Below are positions 49,688-57,830 of a DNA stretch of 64,000 nt, piece by piece (the stretch's first letter is position 1; every line of letters starts with the position of its first letter). The notes beneath the pieces are model-generated. The model had not been told where the DNA came from. It searched no databases and was given only the letters and a program-made list of their open reading frames with translations. The stretch is from Bacillota bacterium (lineage in GTDB: Bacteria; Bacillota; Clostridia; Oscillospirales; Acutalibacteraceae), in NCBI GenBank assembly GCA_023390175.1, contig JAEWDK010000024.1, positions 248,001-312,000 on the forward strand. Direction: 5' to 3'. Position numbers and translations under genes: made by a program.

Positions 49688-50836
49688 TTATATCATTTTT
49701 AAAAGGTATCTTGCCATTAAACGGAAAACGGAAGAAAACGTAATTTGAGCGACATCTGTTTTGGCACAGATATTATACTCTTTTACGACTTCATTTCCGA
49801 GCGTATATGTAATTTTTCCCACGATCTGCCCCTTTGAAACAGGCGCGGTAACAGATTCATTGATGGTTACTTTATACTTAATGTCGGCGGCTTTCCCCTT
49901 CGGCACAAGAATACTCCCATCCGCGTTTGCAGTTGTTTCGACCGTGCCGCTCATACCGTTTGTTACAATTACGGGCTGAAGCGCCTCTTTTGGCAAGGCG
50001 GGCGTGGTAACCGACCAGTTGGCAAAACCGTAATCAAGCAAGGTGGAAGCCGACGAAAAGCGATCTTTGGTACTGGACGACCCAAGCACCACGGCAATCA
50101 GGTTTACTCCGTCGCGTTCTGCGGTCGCGGAAATACAGCTTCCTGCTTTTCCGGTTGTTCCGGTTTTTAATCCGGTGATTCCCGTATAGGCATTGATCAG
50201 CCTGTTTGTATTTACAAGCTGTGTTTTGCCGTCACGAAGGTAATCAATTCTGGTTTTCGAATAATCGAATATTTTTTTATGCTTGGTCAGCTCGCGCGAC
50301 ATAACCGCGACATCATACGCAGAAGTAACGTGGCCGTCTTCATCCAGGCCGTTGCAATTTTTAAATGTGGTGTCCTTCATGCCCAGTTCCTTGGCTTTTT
50401 CATTCATCTGCTGCAAAAATTCATCTTCGCTGCCCGAGACAAATTCGGCAAGAGCAACCGCCGCGTCGTTCGCGCTGGCAATGACCGTCGCTTTCAGCAT
50501 CTCATCCACGGTCATGGTTTCCCCGGGCGCCAGCCAAATATCCGAACCGCCCATGGAGGAAGCGTGTTCGCTCGTCGTTACGGTATCGGTCAGCTTGATT
50601 TTACCGGAATCGAGCGCTTCCATGACAAGCAGCAGGGTCATAACCTTGGTAATGGATGCACAGGGGCGCTTTTCGTGGGAGTTTTTTTCATAAAGAAGTT
50701 TTCCCGTTTGTGCTTCCATCAGCACTGCTGACGGAGCTTTTACCTCTGTGTCGGTCAGCGCGGCCGCTTGCACCGGCAAAACAGAAATAACCATTAGTAC
50801 AGTCAAAACGCATGCCGACAACTTTTTAAACTTCAT
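49688..50836 (-). CDS. dacF: D-alanyl-D-alanine carboxypeptidase (DacF type)
   Basis: This is the second penicillin-binding carboxypeptidase of the window, 382 residues. A signal peptide (KKLSACVLTVLMVISVLPVQAAA) is followed by SxxK as S61-I-T-K64, a SAND motif near 119 and KTG in GLKTGTTGKAG near 220. The protein ends in a short amphipathic membrane anchor (FRLMARYLLKMI). The start at 50836 has AGGAGG 8 bases upstream. In Bacillus dacF is a forespore gene for cortex synthesis, but no sporulation promoter could be assigned here, so a vegetative role is equally possible. Confidence 0.92.
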   Translation of the reverse strand: MKFKKLSACVLTVLMVISVLPVQAAALTDTEVKAPSAVLMEAQTGKLLYEKNSHEKRPCASITKVMTLLLVMEALDSGKIKLTDTVTTSEHASSMGGSDIWLAPGETMTVDEMLKATVIASANDAAVALAEFVSGSEDEFLQQMNEKAKELGMKDTTFKNCNGLDEDGHVTSAYDVAVMSRELTKHKKIFDYSKTRIDYLRDGKTQLVNTNRLINAYTGITGLKTGTTGKAGSCISATAERDGVNLIAVVLGSSSTKDRFSSASTLLDYGFANWSVTTPALPKEALQPVIVTNGMSGTVETTANADGSILVPKGKAADIKYKVTINESVTAPVSKGQIVGKITYTLGNEVVKEYNICAKTDVAQITFSSVFRLMARYLLKMI

Positions 50837-51008
50837 ATCCAGCACCTCCTATTTGTTAGTAATTCTTATGCCTAACAATGGGGTTCTATCCATAAAATTT
50901 AACAGAAAACGCACCGCAGTGTCATAATACGCAAAAAAAGGAATACGACATGAAATTTTCGGTGGACGTAAAGGCTGCCCGCCAATATTCCCCGTAATTG
51001 ATTTTTGT

Positions 51009-51040
51009 AAAAAATATAGGAGCTGAAAAATTTCAGCCCC
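51009..51040 (-). terminator. Rho-independent terminator after hisF
   Basis: A 10-bp stem (GGGGCTGAAA/TTTCAGCTCC, one G-U) with a 2-base loop, probably opening to a 4-base loop, is followed by TATATTTTTT on the minus strand. Confidence 0.85.
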
Positions 51041-51072
51041 CTAATTGCATAATTATAAAAATTCAAAACAGT

Positions 51073-51831
51073 TTACTGTCTGACGGAAATCCCTTTTTGT
51101 GCGAGATAAGACTTCAGCTCGGGAATGGAGATTTCGCCGAAATGAAACAGGGAGGCTGCAAGCACCGCATCCGCCTTTCCGGCAGTAAAAGCGTCATAAA
51201 AATGCTCCAGCCTCCCCGCACCGCCGGAAGCAATCACAGGGATGTTCACGCTTTGTGAAACAGCCGCAGTCAGTTCAATGTCATAGCCGTTTTTTACCCC
51301 GTCACAATCCATGCTGGTAAGCAGAATTTCACCCGCGCCAAGACGCGCGGCTTCTTTTGCCCATTCCACAGCGTCCTTGCCGGTATCAATCCGGCCACCG
51401 TTCAGGTAGACCGTCCATCCCCCTGTGCTTCTGCGTTTTGCGTCGATTGCACACACCACACACTGGCTGCCAAATTTTTTTGCAGCCTCGCTGATAACGG
51501 CCGGGTTTTGCAGCGCCGCCGAATTCACCGAAACCTTATCCGCTCCCGCCCTTAACAGCGCGGTAAAATCCTCAACCGTCCTGATTCCGCCCCCAACCGT
51601 GAACGGAATAAAAATACGGTTTGCCACTTTGCTGACGATATCCAATATAATGCCGCGGGCCTGCGCCGATGCAGTAATGTCCAGCAGCACAAGCTCGTCC
51701 GCGCCCTGTTTATCATATTCAACAGCCGCTTCCACAGGATCACCGGCATCCCTTAAATTGATAAAGGTTGTACCCTTTACAACCCTGCCGTTATTTACAT
51801 CAAGGCATGGAATAATTCGTTTTGCGTACAT
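51073..51831 (-). CDS. hisF: Imidazole glycerol phosphate synthase subunit HisF
   Basis: HisF is the cyclase that makes IGP and AICAR with ammonia from HisH. The 252-residue TIM barrel opens MYAKRIIPCLDVNNGRVVKG with the catalytic aspartate D11. Later it shows FTVGGGIRTVEDF near 80, SMDCDGVKNGYD near 130 (second catalytic aspartate) and IASGGAGRLEHF near 177. The ATG at 51831 has GGAGGGG upstream. It is paired with hisH (22 bases), but no other his gene is present, so the rest of the pathway lies elsewhere. Confidence 0.97.
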   Translation of the reverse strand: MYAKRIIPCLDVNNGRVVKGTTFINLRDAGDPVEAAVEYDKQGADELVLLDITASAQARGIILDIVSKVANRIFIPFTVGGGIRTVEDFTALLRAGADKVSVNSAALQNPAVISEAAKKFGSQCVVCAIDAKRRSTGGWTVYLNGGRIDTGKDAVEWAKEAARLGAGEILLTSMDCDGVKNGYDIELTAAVSQSVNIPVIASGGAGRLEHFYDAFTAGKADAVLAASLFHFGEISIPELKSYLAQKGISVRQ

Positions 51832-51853
51832 AGCGTTCCCCTCCGCATAAATT

Positions 51854-52465
51854 TCAGCCAATCAGGCCAGCAAAATTCCGCAGCATCTGCAGCCCGGTTT
51901 TTCCGCTTTTTTCAGGGTGGAATTGTGTGGCAAAAAGGTTGCCCCTCTGCACCGCCGCATCAATCGAAACGCCGTAGTTTGCAACAGCGGAAACTTCCTC
52001 CGGGTTTTCGGCTTTCAAATAATAGGAATGCACAAAATAAACATACGGGTTCGGCTCCAAACCCTGAAACAATCCGTTTGGCTGCTTAATGTCGAGTGAA
52101 TTCCAACCGATATGCGGAATTTTCAATCCTGTTTCCGCCGGTATTTTCCGAATGGTTCCGTCTAAAACACCAAGTCCGCTCACGCCGGGTGATTCCTCGC
52201 TACCTTTAAATAGAAGCTGAAGTCCAAGGCAGATACCCAAGAACGGTTTTCCGGTGCCAATAAAATCAAGTACCGGGTTTACCAGATTTGAATCTTTAAG
52301 GCATTGCATGGAATCGCCGAACGCGCCAACCCCCGGCAAAACGGCGGCGGAAGCGCTCAGCAGCTCGTCTTTATCGGCCGTAACCTGAACATCACACCCT
52401 ATAAAGTCAAACGCCTTTACAACACTTTGCAGGTTCCCTGCTCCATAGTCAATTACAGCAATCAT
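51854..52465 (-). CDS. hisH: Imidazole glycerol phosphate synthase subunit HisH
   Basis: HisH is the class-I glutamine amidotransferase that supplies ammonia to HisF. The 203-residue protein opens MIAVIDYGAGNLQSV, has the nucleophile cysteine in GICLGLQLLF near 81, and the His-Glu pair in TQFHPEKSG near 184. No leader peptide, T-box or attenuator is evident upstream; the 264-base gap to glpK is AT-rich. Confidence 0.97.
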   Translation of the reverse strand: MIAVIDYGAGNLQSVVKAFDFIGCDVQVTADKDELLSASAAVLPGVGAFGDSMQCLKDSNLVNPVLDFIGTGKPFLGICLGLQLLFKGSEESPGVSGLGVLDGTIRKIPAETGLKIPHIGWNSLDIKQPNGLFQGLEPNPYVYFVHSYYLKAENPEEVSAVANYGVSIDAAVQRGNLFATQFHPEKSGKTGLQMLRNFAGLIG

Positions 52466-52729
52466 GGCATTGTTTCCTTCGTATTAATTAATATGTATAT
52501 TTTATCATTTTTTTTGAATAAAGGCAAATGTTCAACCATATTATTTTGAATTCATGGTGAAAAATAGAATTGAGGTGAGTTTTAACAGCCGATTCAAAAG
52601 AATTTAAAGTAAATTGGAATGAAAAGATGATAAATTCGGAATAAAGTTGGACTTCTTTTCCCCGTTATCAGCTGCTGACAAACAAACCGGCAGGAGCAGT
52701 GATACATACCGCCATCCCCTGCCGATGAA
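52466..52729. other. Intergenic gap between hisH and glpK, no gene seen
   Basis: This 264-base stretch is AT-rich with no convincing open frame. A 7-bp inverted repeat (CGGCAGG at 52688 and CCTGCCG at 52718) with a long loop lies just past the glpK stop and may be a weak terminator. No clear -35/-10 pair for hisHF was found. Confidence 0.5.
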
Positions 52730-54232
52730 TCAGTCTTCCAGTTCCCAGCCACGGCAGCGTTCGACCGCCTTGTGCCAACGTGAGATCAGCTTTTTCTCTT
52801 TTTCCGGATCCATGGAGGGCCGGAATGAAATTTGCGCTTTCCACAGGTTTTGCAGTTCCTCCGCACTTTCCCAAACCCCTACGGCGATTCCGGCAAGCAT
52901 TGCGGCACCCATCGCTGTTGTTTCCACACAGGATGGCCGGCAAACCGTGCAATGAATCAAATCCGCTTGGAACTGCATCAGACAGCTGCTCTTGCTGACC
53001 CCGCCGTCCACACGCAGCTCTTTAATCGGAACCCCCGAATCCTTCTGCATGCACTGGAATAAATCATAGCTTTCAAACGCGATGCTTTCTAAAACTGCTC
53101 TTGCCACGTGAGCATCCGTGGTTCCGCGGGTTATTCCGATCAGCACCCCACGCGCATACATATCCCAATAAGGAGCGCCAAGGCCGGTAAATGCGGGTAC
53201 AAACATTACCCCGCCGCTGTCCTCCACGCTTTCGGCCAAAATATCAACATCATGCGGTTCTTTAATCATTTTAATGCTGTCACGCAGCCAATTGATTGCC
53301 GAACCCGCATGGAAGGCGCTGCCCTCCAATGCATAGGTAACCTTGCCGTTTACGCTCCAGGCAATTGTAGTAAGCAGCCCGCCGGAAGATTTTACAGGCT
53401 GATCACCCGTATTCATCAGCGTAAAGCAGCCGGTTCCATATGTGTTTTTTGCCATACCCGGTTCAAAACAGCATTGGCCGAACAACGCCGCGTGCTGATC
53501 GCCCGCAATGCCCGCAATCGGAATTTCCATTCCAAGTACGGGGCTTTGGCACATTCCGACGATTCCGCTGGATTCCACTACCTGCGGCAAAGCGCTTCGG
53601 GGGATACCAAACTCCTGCAGAAGACGGTCATCCCACTGAAGCTTATGAATATCAAACAGCATGGTACGCGATGCGTTGGAAACATCCGTAATATACGTTT
53701 TTCCGTCTGTCAGTGAAAATACAAGCCATGTGTCAATGGTCCCGAAGCGCAGCCTCCCCTTTGCCTCGAGTTCTTTCGCAGCCGGAACGTTGTCCATAAT
53801 CCACTTCATCTTTGTGCCGGAAAAATAAGCGTCAATAATTAAGCCGGTCGTGTCATGAATATAGCCTGCCAGGCCCTTTTCCTTTAGCCGTTCACATTCC
53901 GGCGCGGTTCGCCTGCACTGCCAGACGATTGCATTGCAAATCGGAACGCCCGTGACGGAGTCCCACGCAACAGTAGTTTCACGCTGATTGGTTATGCCGA
54001 TTGCGGCGATGTCATCCGCTTTAATGCCCGCCTGTGCAACTGCTTCGCGCATGGCATAAAGCTGAGTTTCCAAAATTTCAACCGGATCATGCTCAACATA
54101 TCCGGGCTGGGGATAATACTGCCGGAACTCTTTTTGCCCCTTGCCCACAACTGCGCCATACGTGTTAAAAATGATAGCACGGGAACTTGTTGTACCCTGG
54201 TCTAATGACATAATGTATTTTCCGATTTGCAT
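52730..54232 (-). CDS. glpK: Glycerol kinase
   Basis: GlpK phosphorylates glycerol to glycerol 3-phosphate. The 500-residue FGGY kinase shows YIMSLDQGTTSSRAI near 6, the glycerol-binding WDSVTGVPICNAIVWQCRRT near 84, and GIAGDQHAALFGQ near 242. RVDGGVSKS lies near 400 and ANME-like AAMLAG near 430. The start at 54232 has AAAGGAG 8 bases upstream; the open frame continues 36 codons without a site. No glpF or glpD neighbours it, so glycerol uptake must be encoded elsewhere. Confidence 0.96.
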   Translation of the reverse strand: MQIGKYIMSLDQGTTSSRAIIFNTYGAVVGKGQKEFRQYYPQPGYVEHDPVEILETQLYAMREAVAQAGIKADDIAAIGITNQRETTVAWDSVTGVPICNAIVWQCRRTAPECERLKEKGLAGYIHDTTGLIIDAYFSGTKMKWIMDNVPAAKELEAKGRLRFGTIDTWLVFSLTDGKTYITDVSNASRTMLFDIHKLQWDDRLLQEFGIPRSALPQVVESSGIVGMCQSPVLGMEIPIAGIAGDQHAALFGQCCFEPGMAKNTYGTGCFTLMNTGDQPVKSSGGLLTTIAWSVNGKVTYALEGSAFHAGSAINWLRDSIKMIKEPHDVDILAESVEDSGGVMFVPAFTGLGAPYWDMYARGVLIGITRGTTDAHVARAVLESIAFESYDLFQCMQKDSGVPIKELRVDGGVSKSSCLMQFQADLIHCTVCRPSCVETTAMGAAMLAGIAVGVWESAEELQNLWKAQISFRPSMDPEKEKKLISRWHKAVERCRGWELED

Positions 54233-54333
54233 AGCACGATCTCCTTTAAAATAAAATGGTACGATATTCTCTTCTGCCGGCGAAAATAAAGTGTTGCAGC
54301 CATAATTGAAAGGCATGCTTAGCTGAAAAAAAT

Positions 54334-54362
54334 TTGACAATGATAATAAATAAATGTATTAT
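54334..54362 (+). promoter_or_regulatory. Sigma-A promoter for mntP with overlapping dyad
   Basis: Perfect TTGACA (54334-54339), 17-base spacer, TATTAT (54357-54362), 33 bases before the mntP ATG. An imperfect inverted repeat (TAATAAATA/AATGTATTA) spans the spacer and -10, a plausible operator for a metal-dependent repressor. The short leader leaves no room for a Mn riboswitch. Confidence 0.7.
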
Positions 54363-54395
54363 AATTTTCATTGCTTATTTGATTCGGAGGTTACT

Positions 54396-54983
54396 ATGGA
54401 CTACATTTCACTGGTCGGCATTGCGATAGGGCTTTCAATGGACGCTTTTGCCGTAAGTATTACAAACGGCGCAATCACCAAGAGAGTAACCCTTGCTTTT
54501 GCGGTAAAGCTTGCGCTGTGTTTTGGCATTTTTCAGGCCGCCATGCCGATGATTGGCTGGATGGTAGGAAAAGCCGGTGAAAATTTTATTAATGCGGTAG
54601 ACCATTGGGTTGCACTGATTCTGCTTGCTTACATTGGAATCCAGATGATTGTGGAATCCCGTAAAAAAGCGCATTGCGGTGAATTCAGCAGCAAACAGGA
54701 TAATATCAGTTTTCAAAAATTAATTGCACTTGCTGTCGCAACAAGCATTGATGCACTGATTACCGGAATCATTCTGCCCTCCGCCGTAGGTGCGTCAACA
54801 ATCCCGTTAATGCTTTTGTCAATCGGAACCATCGGCCTAATCACATTTCTGATTTGCCTGACCGGTGTTTATATCGGTAAAAAATTCGGAATTCTATGCT
54901 CCTCGAAAGTTGAAGTGGTCGGCGGGATTGTGCTGATTGCAATCGGCGCGAAAATCTTTCTTGATCATATGTTGCTCAGATAA
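54396..54983 (+). CDS. mntP: Manganese efflux pump MntP
   Basis: MntP exports Mn2+ from the cytoplasm. The 195-residue protein has six hydrophobic helices in two homologous halves, each with the conserved acidic motif: GLSMDAFAVSITNG in helix 1 and ATSIDALITG near 125. The ATG at 54396 has CGGAGGTTACT upstream. The gene is convergent with a WYL regulator, sharing 8 bases at the 3' ends. Its promoter overlaps a palindrome, suggesting repression. Confidence 0.94.
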   Translation: MDYISLVGIAIGLSMDAFAVSITNGAITKRVTLAFAVKLALCFGIFQAAMPMIGWMVGKAGENFINAVDHWVALILLAYIGIQMIVESRKKAHCGEFSSKQDNISFQKLIALAVATSIDALITGIILPSAVGASTIPLMLLSIGTIGLITFLICLTGVYIGKKFGILCSSKVEVVGGIVLIAIGAKIFLDHMLLR

Positions 54984-55980
54984 TCTGATACGCGGTGTTC
55001 AACCCGTTTATTTGCCTGATTATTTCCTGCCTGAGCTGACTGGGCGATTGAACGGTAATCCGGCCCCCGTACTGCAGCAGCCATTCGACCAATCCGTCAC
55101 TGACGCATACATGTGCCCTTACGGTAAAGGCATTCTCATCGTGACAGCAAAATTCGATTTCACTGCCGAATTTGTCAATCACTGCTTCCAAAATACCGTT
55201 TGCACAGCGAAGCTCAATCATCTCCTGTTCCCCGTTATACATATTAAATGTTTTTCGCAGATAGTCGGCCGTGTCAAAATATTGCCGGTACGGGCTGACC
55301 TCGCTGAAAGGGCGGGAATCCACGTCCGTGACTGCTGCATGTTTCATGCGGTCCAAACGATAATTGCTCACTGTATTGTATTTGCTGTAATTCCCCGCAA
55401 GGTAATATTTGTCGTTTTCCCATAACAGAGCATACGGACTGATCCGGAATTCTCTGCCTTTGTCAAGCTTCGCTTTTTTATCTACAATGATCCGATGATG
55501 ATACAAAAATGAAATTTGTTTGTTGACCGCAATTGCCCTGTTAATTGCATCTATCGTATAATAGATTTCTTCATTTTCAAATTTGACACGCTGCTCCACA
55601 TAAATTTGTTTCAATACACTTTCAGCCTGATAACAGCTTAAAAGCCCGCGAAGCTTACCTGTTAGTTCGGCTGTTTTTTTATTTGTGATGAAAGGCGCAG
55701 TAAGCACGGCGTCCAGAAGAAGACGAACCTCCGGCAGTTCAAAGTCGCGCTTCGCTACAAAAAAACCGGGCTTCGGCAAACGCGTATGAATGATATCGAT
55801 GCCGTACTCAGTTAAGACGGCAATGTCGCGGTAAATGGATTTTCGTTCACAGGGAACGCCACGTTTTTGTAAAAGATCACACAATTCACCGGAGGACAGC
55901 GGATGTTCTTCATCTGAAAATCGGTTTAACAATTCCAGCAATAATAAAAGCTTTATTTTATTATTTCCGTTATTTGCCAT
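54976..55980 (-). CDS. HTH/WYL-domain transcriptional regulator
   Basis: This 334-residue protein has an N-terminal winged helix-turn-helix (SSGELCDLLQKRGVPCERKSIYRDIAVL) and a central WYL domain (FLYHHRIIVDKKAKL, RISPYALLWENDKYYLAGN). A C-terminal WCX extension follows. WYL proteins sense ligands, often nucleotides or single-stranded nucleic acid, and act as repressors or activators. The ATG at 55980 has AGAAGG 8 bases upstream; the next ATG at 56001 lacks a site. It is divergent from the CoA-transferase gene, which it may regulate, and convergent with mntP. An extended -10 (TGGTAGAAT) lies at 56013-56021. Confidence 0.85.
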   Translation of the reverse strand: MANNGNNKIKLLLLLELLNRFSDEEHPLSSGELCDLLQKRGVPCERKSIYRDIAVLTEYGIDIIHTRLPKPGFFVAKRDFELPEVRLLLDAVLTAPFITNKKTAELTGKLRGLLSCYQAESVLKQIYVEQRVKFENEEIYYTIDAINRAIAVNKQISFLYHHRIIVDKKAKLDKGREFRISPYALLWENDKYYLAGNYSKYNTVSNYRLDRMKHAAVTDVDSRPFSEVSPYRQYFDTADYLRKTFNMYNGEQEMIELRCANGILEAVIDKFGSEIEFCCHDENAFTVRAHVCVSDGLVEWLLQYGGRITVQSPSQLRQEIIRQINGLNTAYQII

Positions 55981-56140
55981 TTTATTTACCTTCTTACCCA
56001 TATATTAAGCATATTCTACCATATTAATATCGAATATTACAGATATTTTATTAAAATTATGTAAAAACAAAGAAATTTCTGCAAATTAGGATATTTAGAG
56101 ATTTTTCACATAATTTTGGGAAGTTTCGGCTTCGATTATC

Positions 56141-56169
56141 TTGAATTTCAACCAATAGAATGATATAAT
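56141..56169 (+). promoter_or_regulatory. Sigma-A promoter for the CoA-transferase gene
   Basis: TTGAAT (56141-56146), 17-base spacer, perfect TATAAT (56164-56169), 29 bases before the ATG at 56199. Confidence 0.83.
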
Positions 56170-56198
56170 ATTAACAAAGTTTGCTTTGAAGGGGTATA

Positions 56199-57758
56199 AT
56201 GAATATGAAGATATTAACCGCGCGTCAGGCAGCCGACTTGATTCCGAATAACGCCAACTTTGCGACCAGTGGCTTTATCGGAGCATCATTTGCGGAAGAA
56301 ATTGCAATTGCAGCTGAAGAACGTTTTTTAGAAACGGGTGCTCCAAATAACTTGACTTTACTTTTCTGTGCCGCACAGGGTGATACAAAAGACAAAGGAC
56401 TGAACCACTTCGCACACGAAGGCATGACACGCCGCGCAATCGGCGGACATTGGGGCCTTGCCCCTAAACTTGGAAAAATGGCTGCCGACAACAAAATTCT
56501 CGCTTATGATTTCCCCCAGGGAATCACCACCCATATGTTCAGGGATGCCGCAGCGCACAAGCCGGGTACGATTACCCATGTGGGCCTTGGCACGTTCGCC
56601 GACCCCAGGCTGCTCGGCGGCAAATTAAATGATATGACAAAAGCAGCGGAAGATCTTGTAACATTGATGGAAATCGACGGGAAGGAATATCTTTTTTACA
56701 AAACACATCCTGTGGATTTCTGTATTTTATGCGGAACTTATGCCGACGAGGACGGAAACATTTCACTGGAGCACTGCGGCGTTATGGCTGAAACCCTCGC
56801 CGTGGCGCAGGCCTGCAAAAATTCCGGCGGTACTGTGGTGGTTCAGGTGGAACGCGTTGTAAAAGCCGGTTCCCTTGACCCGCAAAAGGTTGAAGTACCG
56901 GGAATCCTTGTGGATGCCGTTGTTGTGGTTTCCGACATGAAAAATCACATGCAGACCTTTGGAACACAGTACAACCCCGGTTTTTCCGGCGAACATCAAA
57001 TGGGTCTTGGGGAATTCGTGCCCGCTCCCCTCGGCAATAAAAAGATTATCGCACGCCGCGCCGCAATGGAATTAAAGGACAACAGCATTGTAAATTTGGG
57101 AATCGGCATCCCCGAATTTATCTCCTCCGTTGCAATGGAGGAAGGAATTACAAGTAAGTTTACCTTAACCGTCGAATCGGGAATTACGGGCGGAAATCCG
57201 CAAAGCGGGTTGGATTTCGGCGTAAGCCTGAACCCAAGATGTATTATGCCGCAGCCATCCATGTTCGATTTTTATCAGGGCGGCGGTCTTGACCAGGCGT
57301 TTCTGGGCTTTGCGGAGTCCGATAAAGACGGAAATGTAAATGTGTCAAAATTCGGCCCAAAGCTTCCCGGCTGCGGCGGATTCATTGATATTTCACAAAA
57401 TTCCAAGCAGGTGATTTTCTGCGGAACCTTTACGGCGAAAGGGCTCAAAACTGAGGTTTCGAACGGAGAGCTCCATATTATCAGCGAGGGCAGCATCAAT
57501 AAATTCCGTGAAAGCGTGGAACATATCACCTTCAGCGCAAAGCAGGCAGTTAAAACCAACCAGCCGGTTTTGTACATTACCGAACGTGCGGTATTTAAGC
57601 TGACCAAAGACGGAATTGTGCTGTGCGAAATCGCTCCGGGTGTTGATTTGGATCGGGACATTCTTGCCCACATGCCAATGAAACCGATTATCTCCCCCGA
57701 TTTAAAGTTAATGGATGAACGCATATTTAAAGAGGAAAAAATGGGATTGAAAAATTAA
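56199..57758 (+). CDS. pct: Class-I acyl-CoA:carboxylate CoA-transferase (Pct-like)
   Basis: This 519-residue enzyme fuses alpha and beta halves of a class-I CoA-transferase, as in propionate CoA-transferase and YdiF. The alpha half starts KILTARQAADLIPNNANFATSGF. The beta half has VNLGIGIPEFISS and the active-site glutamate E326 in TVESGITGG, close to E324 of the Clostridium propionicum enzyme. It probably moves CoA between acetate, propionate, butyrate or longer acyl groups in fermentation; the exact specificity cannot be read. AAGGGG lies just before the ATG at 56199 (a second ATG is two codons later). It stands alone with its own promoter and terminator. Confidence 0.85.
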   Translation: MNMKILTARQAADLIPNNANFATSGFIGASFAEEIAIAAEERFLETGAPNNLTLLFCAAQGDTKDKGLNHFAHEGMTRRAIGGHWGLAPKLGKMAADNKILAYDFPQGITTHMFRDAAAHKPGTITHVGLGTFADPRLLGGKLNDMTKAAEDLVTLMEIDGKEYLFYKTHPVDFCILCGTYADEDGNISLEHCGVMAETLAVAQACKNSGGTVVVQVERVVKAGSLDPQKVEVPGILVDAVVVVSDMKNHMQTFGTQYNPGFSGEHQMGLGEFVPAPLGNKKIIARRAAMELKDNSIVNLGIGIPEFISSVAMEEGITSKFTLTVESGITGGNPQSGLDFGVSLNPRCIMPQPSMFDFYQGGGLDQAFLGFAESDKDGNVNVSKFGPKLPGCGGFIDISQNSKQVIFCGTFTAKGLKTEVSNGELHIISEGSINKFRESVEHITFSAKQAVKTNQPVLYITERAVFKLTKDGIVLCEIAPGVDLDRDILAHMPMKPIISPDLKLMDERIFKEEKMGLKN

Positions 57759-57780
57759 CATACAGACAATATAGTATAAA

Positions 57781-57830
57781 AATAAATACAAAACGGGTTA
57801 GCTAATTGGCTAACCCGCTTTGTATTTATT
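57781..57830. terminator. Bidirectional terminator between pct and uvrA
   Basis: A 22-pair stem with one A-C mismatch on + (G-U on minus) and a 6-base loop runs from 57781 to 57830. The GC core (CGGGTTAGC) is flanked by A/T arms that give T-rich tracts in both directions. The uvrA stop codon lies inside the right arm. Confidence 0.92.

Noticed and set aside
50846..51008. Short + strand frame of 15 codons and possible sporulation promoter before dacF
   Set aside because: No ribosome binding site or conservation clue, and no convincing sigma-F or sigma-G match.
54233..54395. Possible manganese (yybP-ykoY) riboswitch upstream of mntP
   Set aside because: The sigma-A promoter lies only 33 bases before the start codon, so the transcribed leader is too short for this riboswitch.
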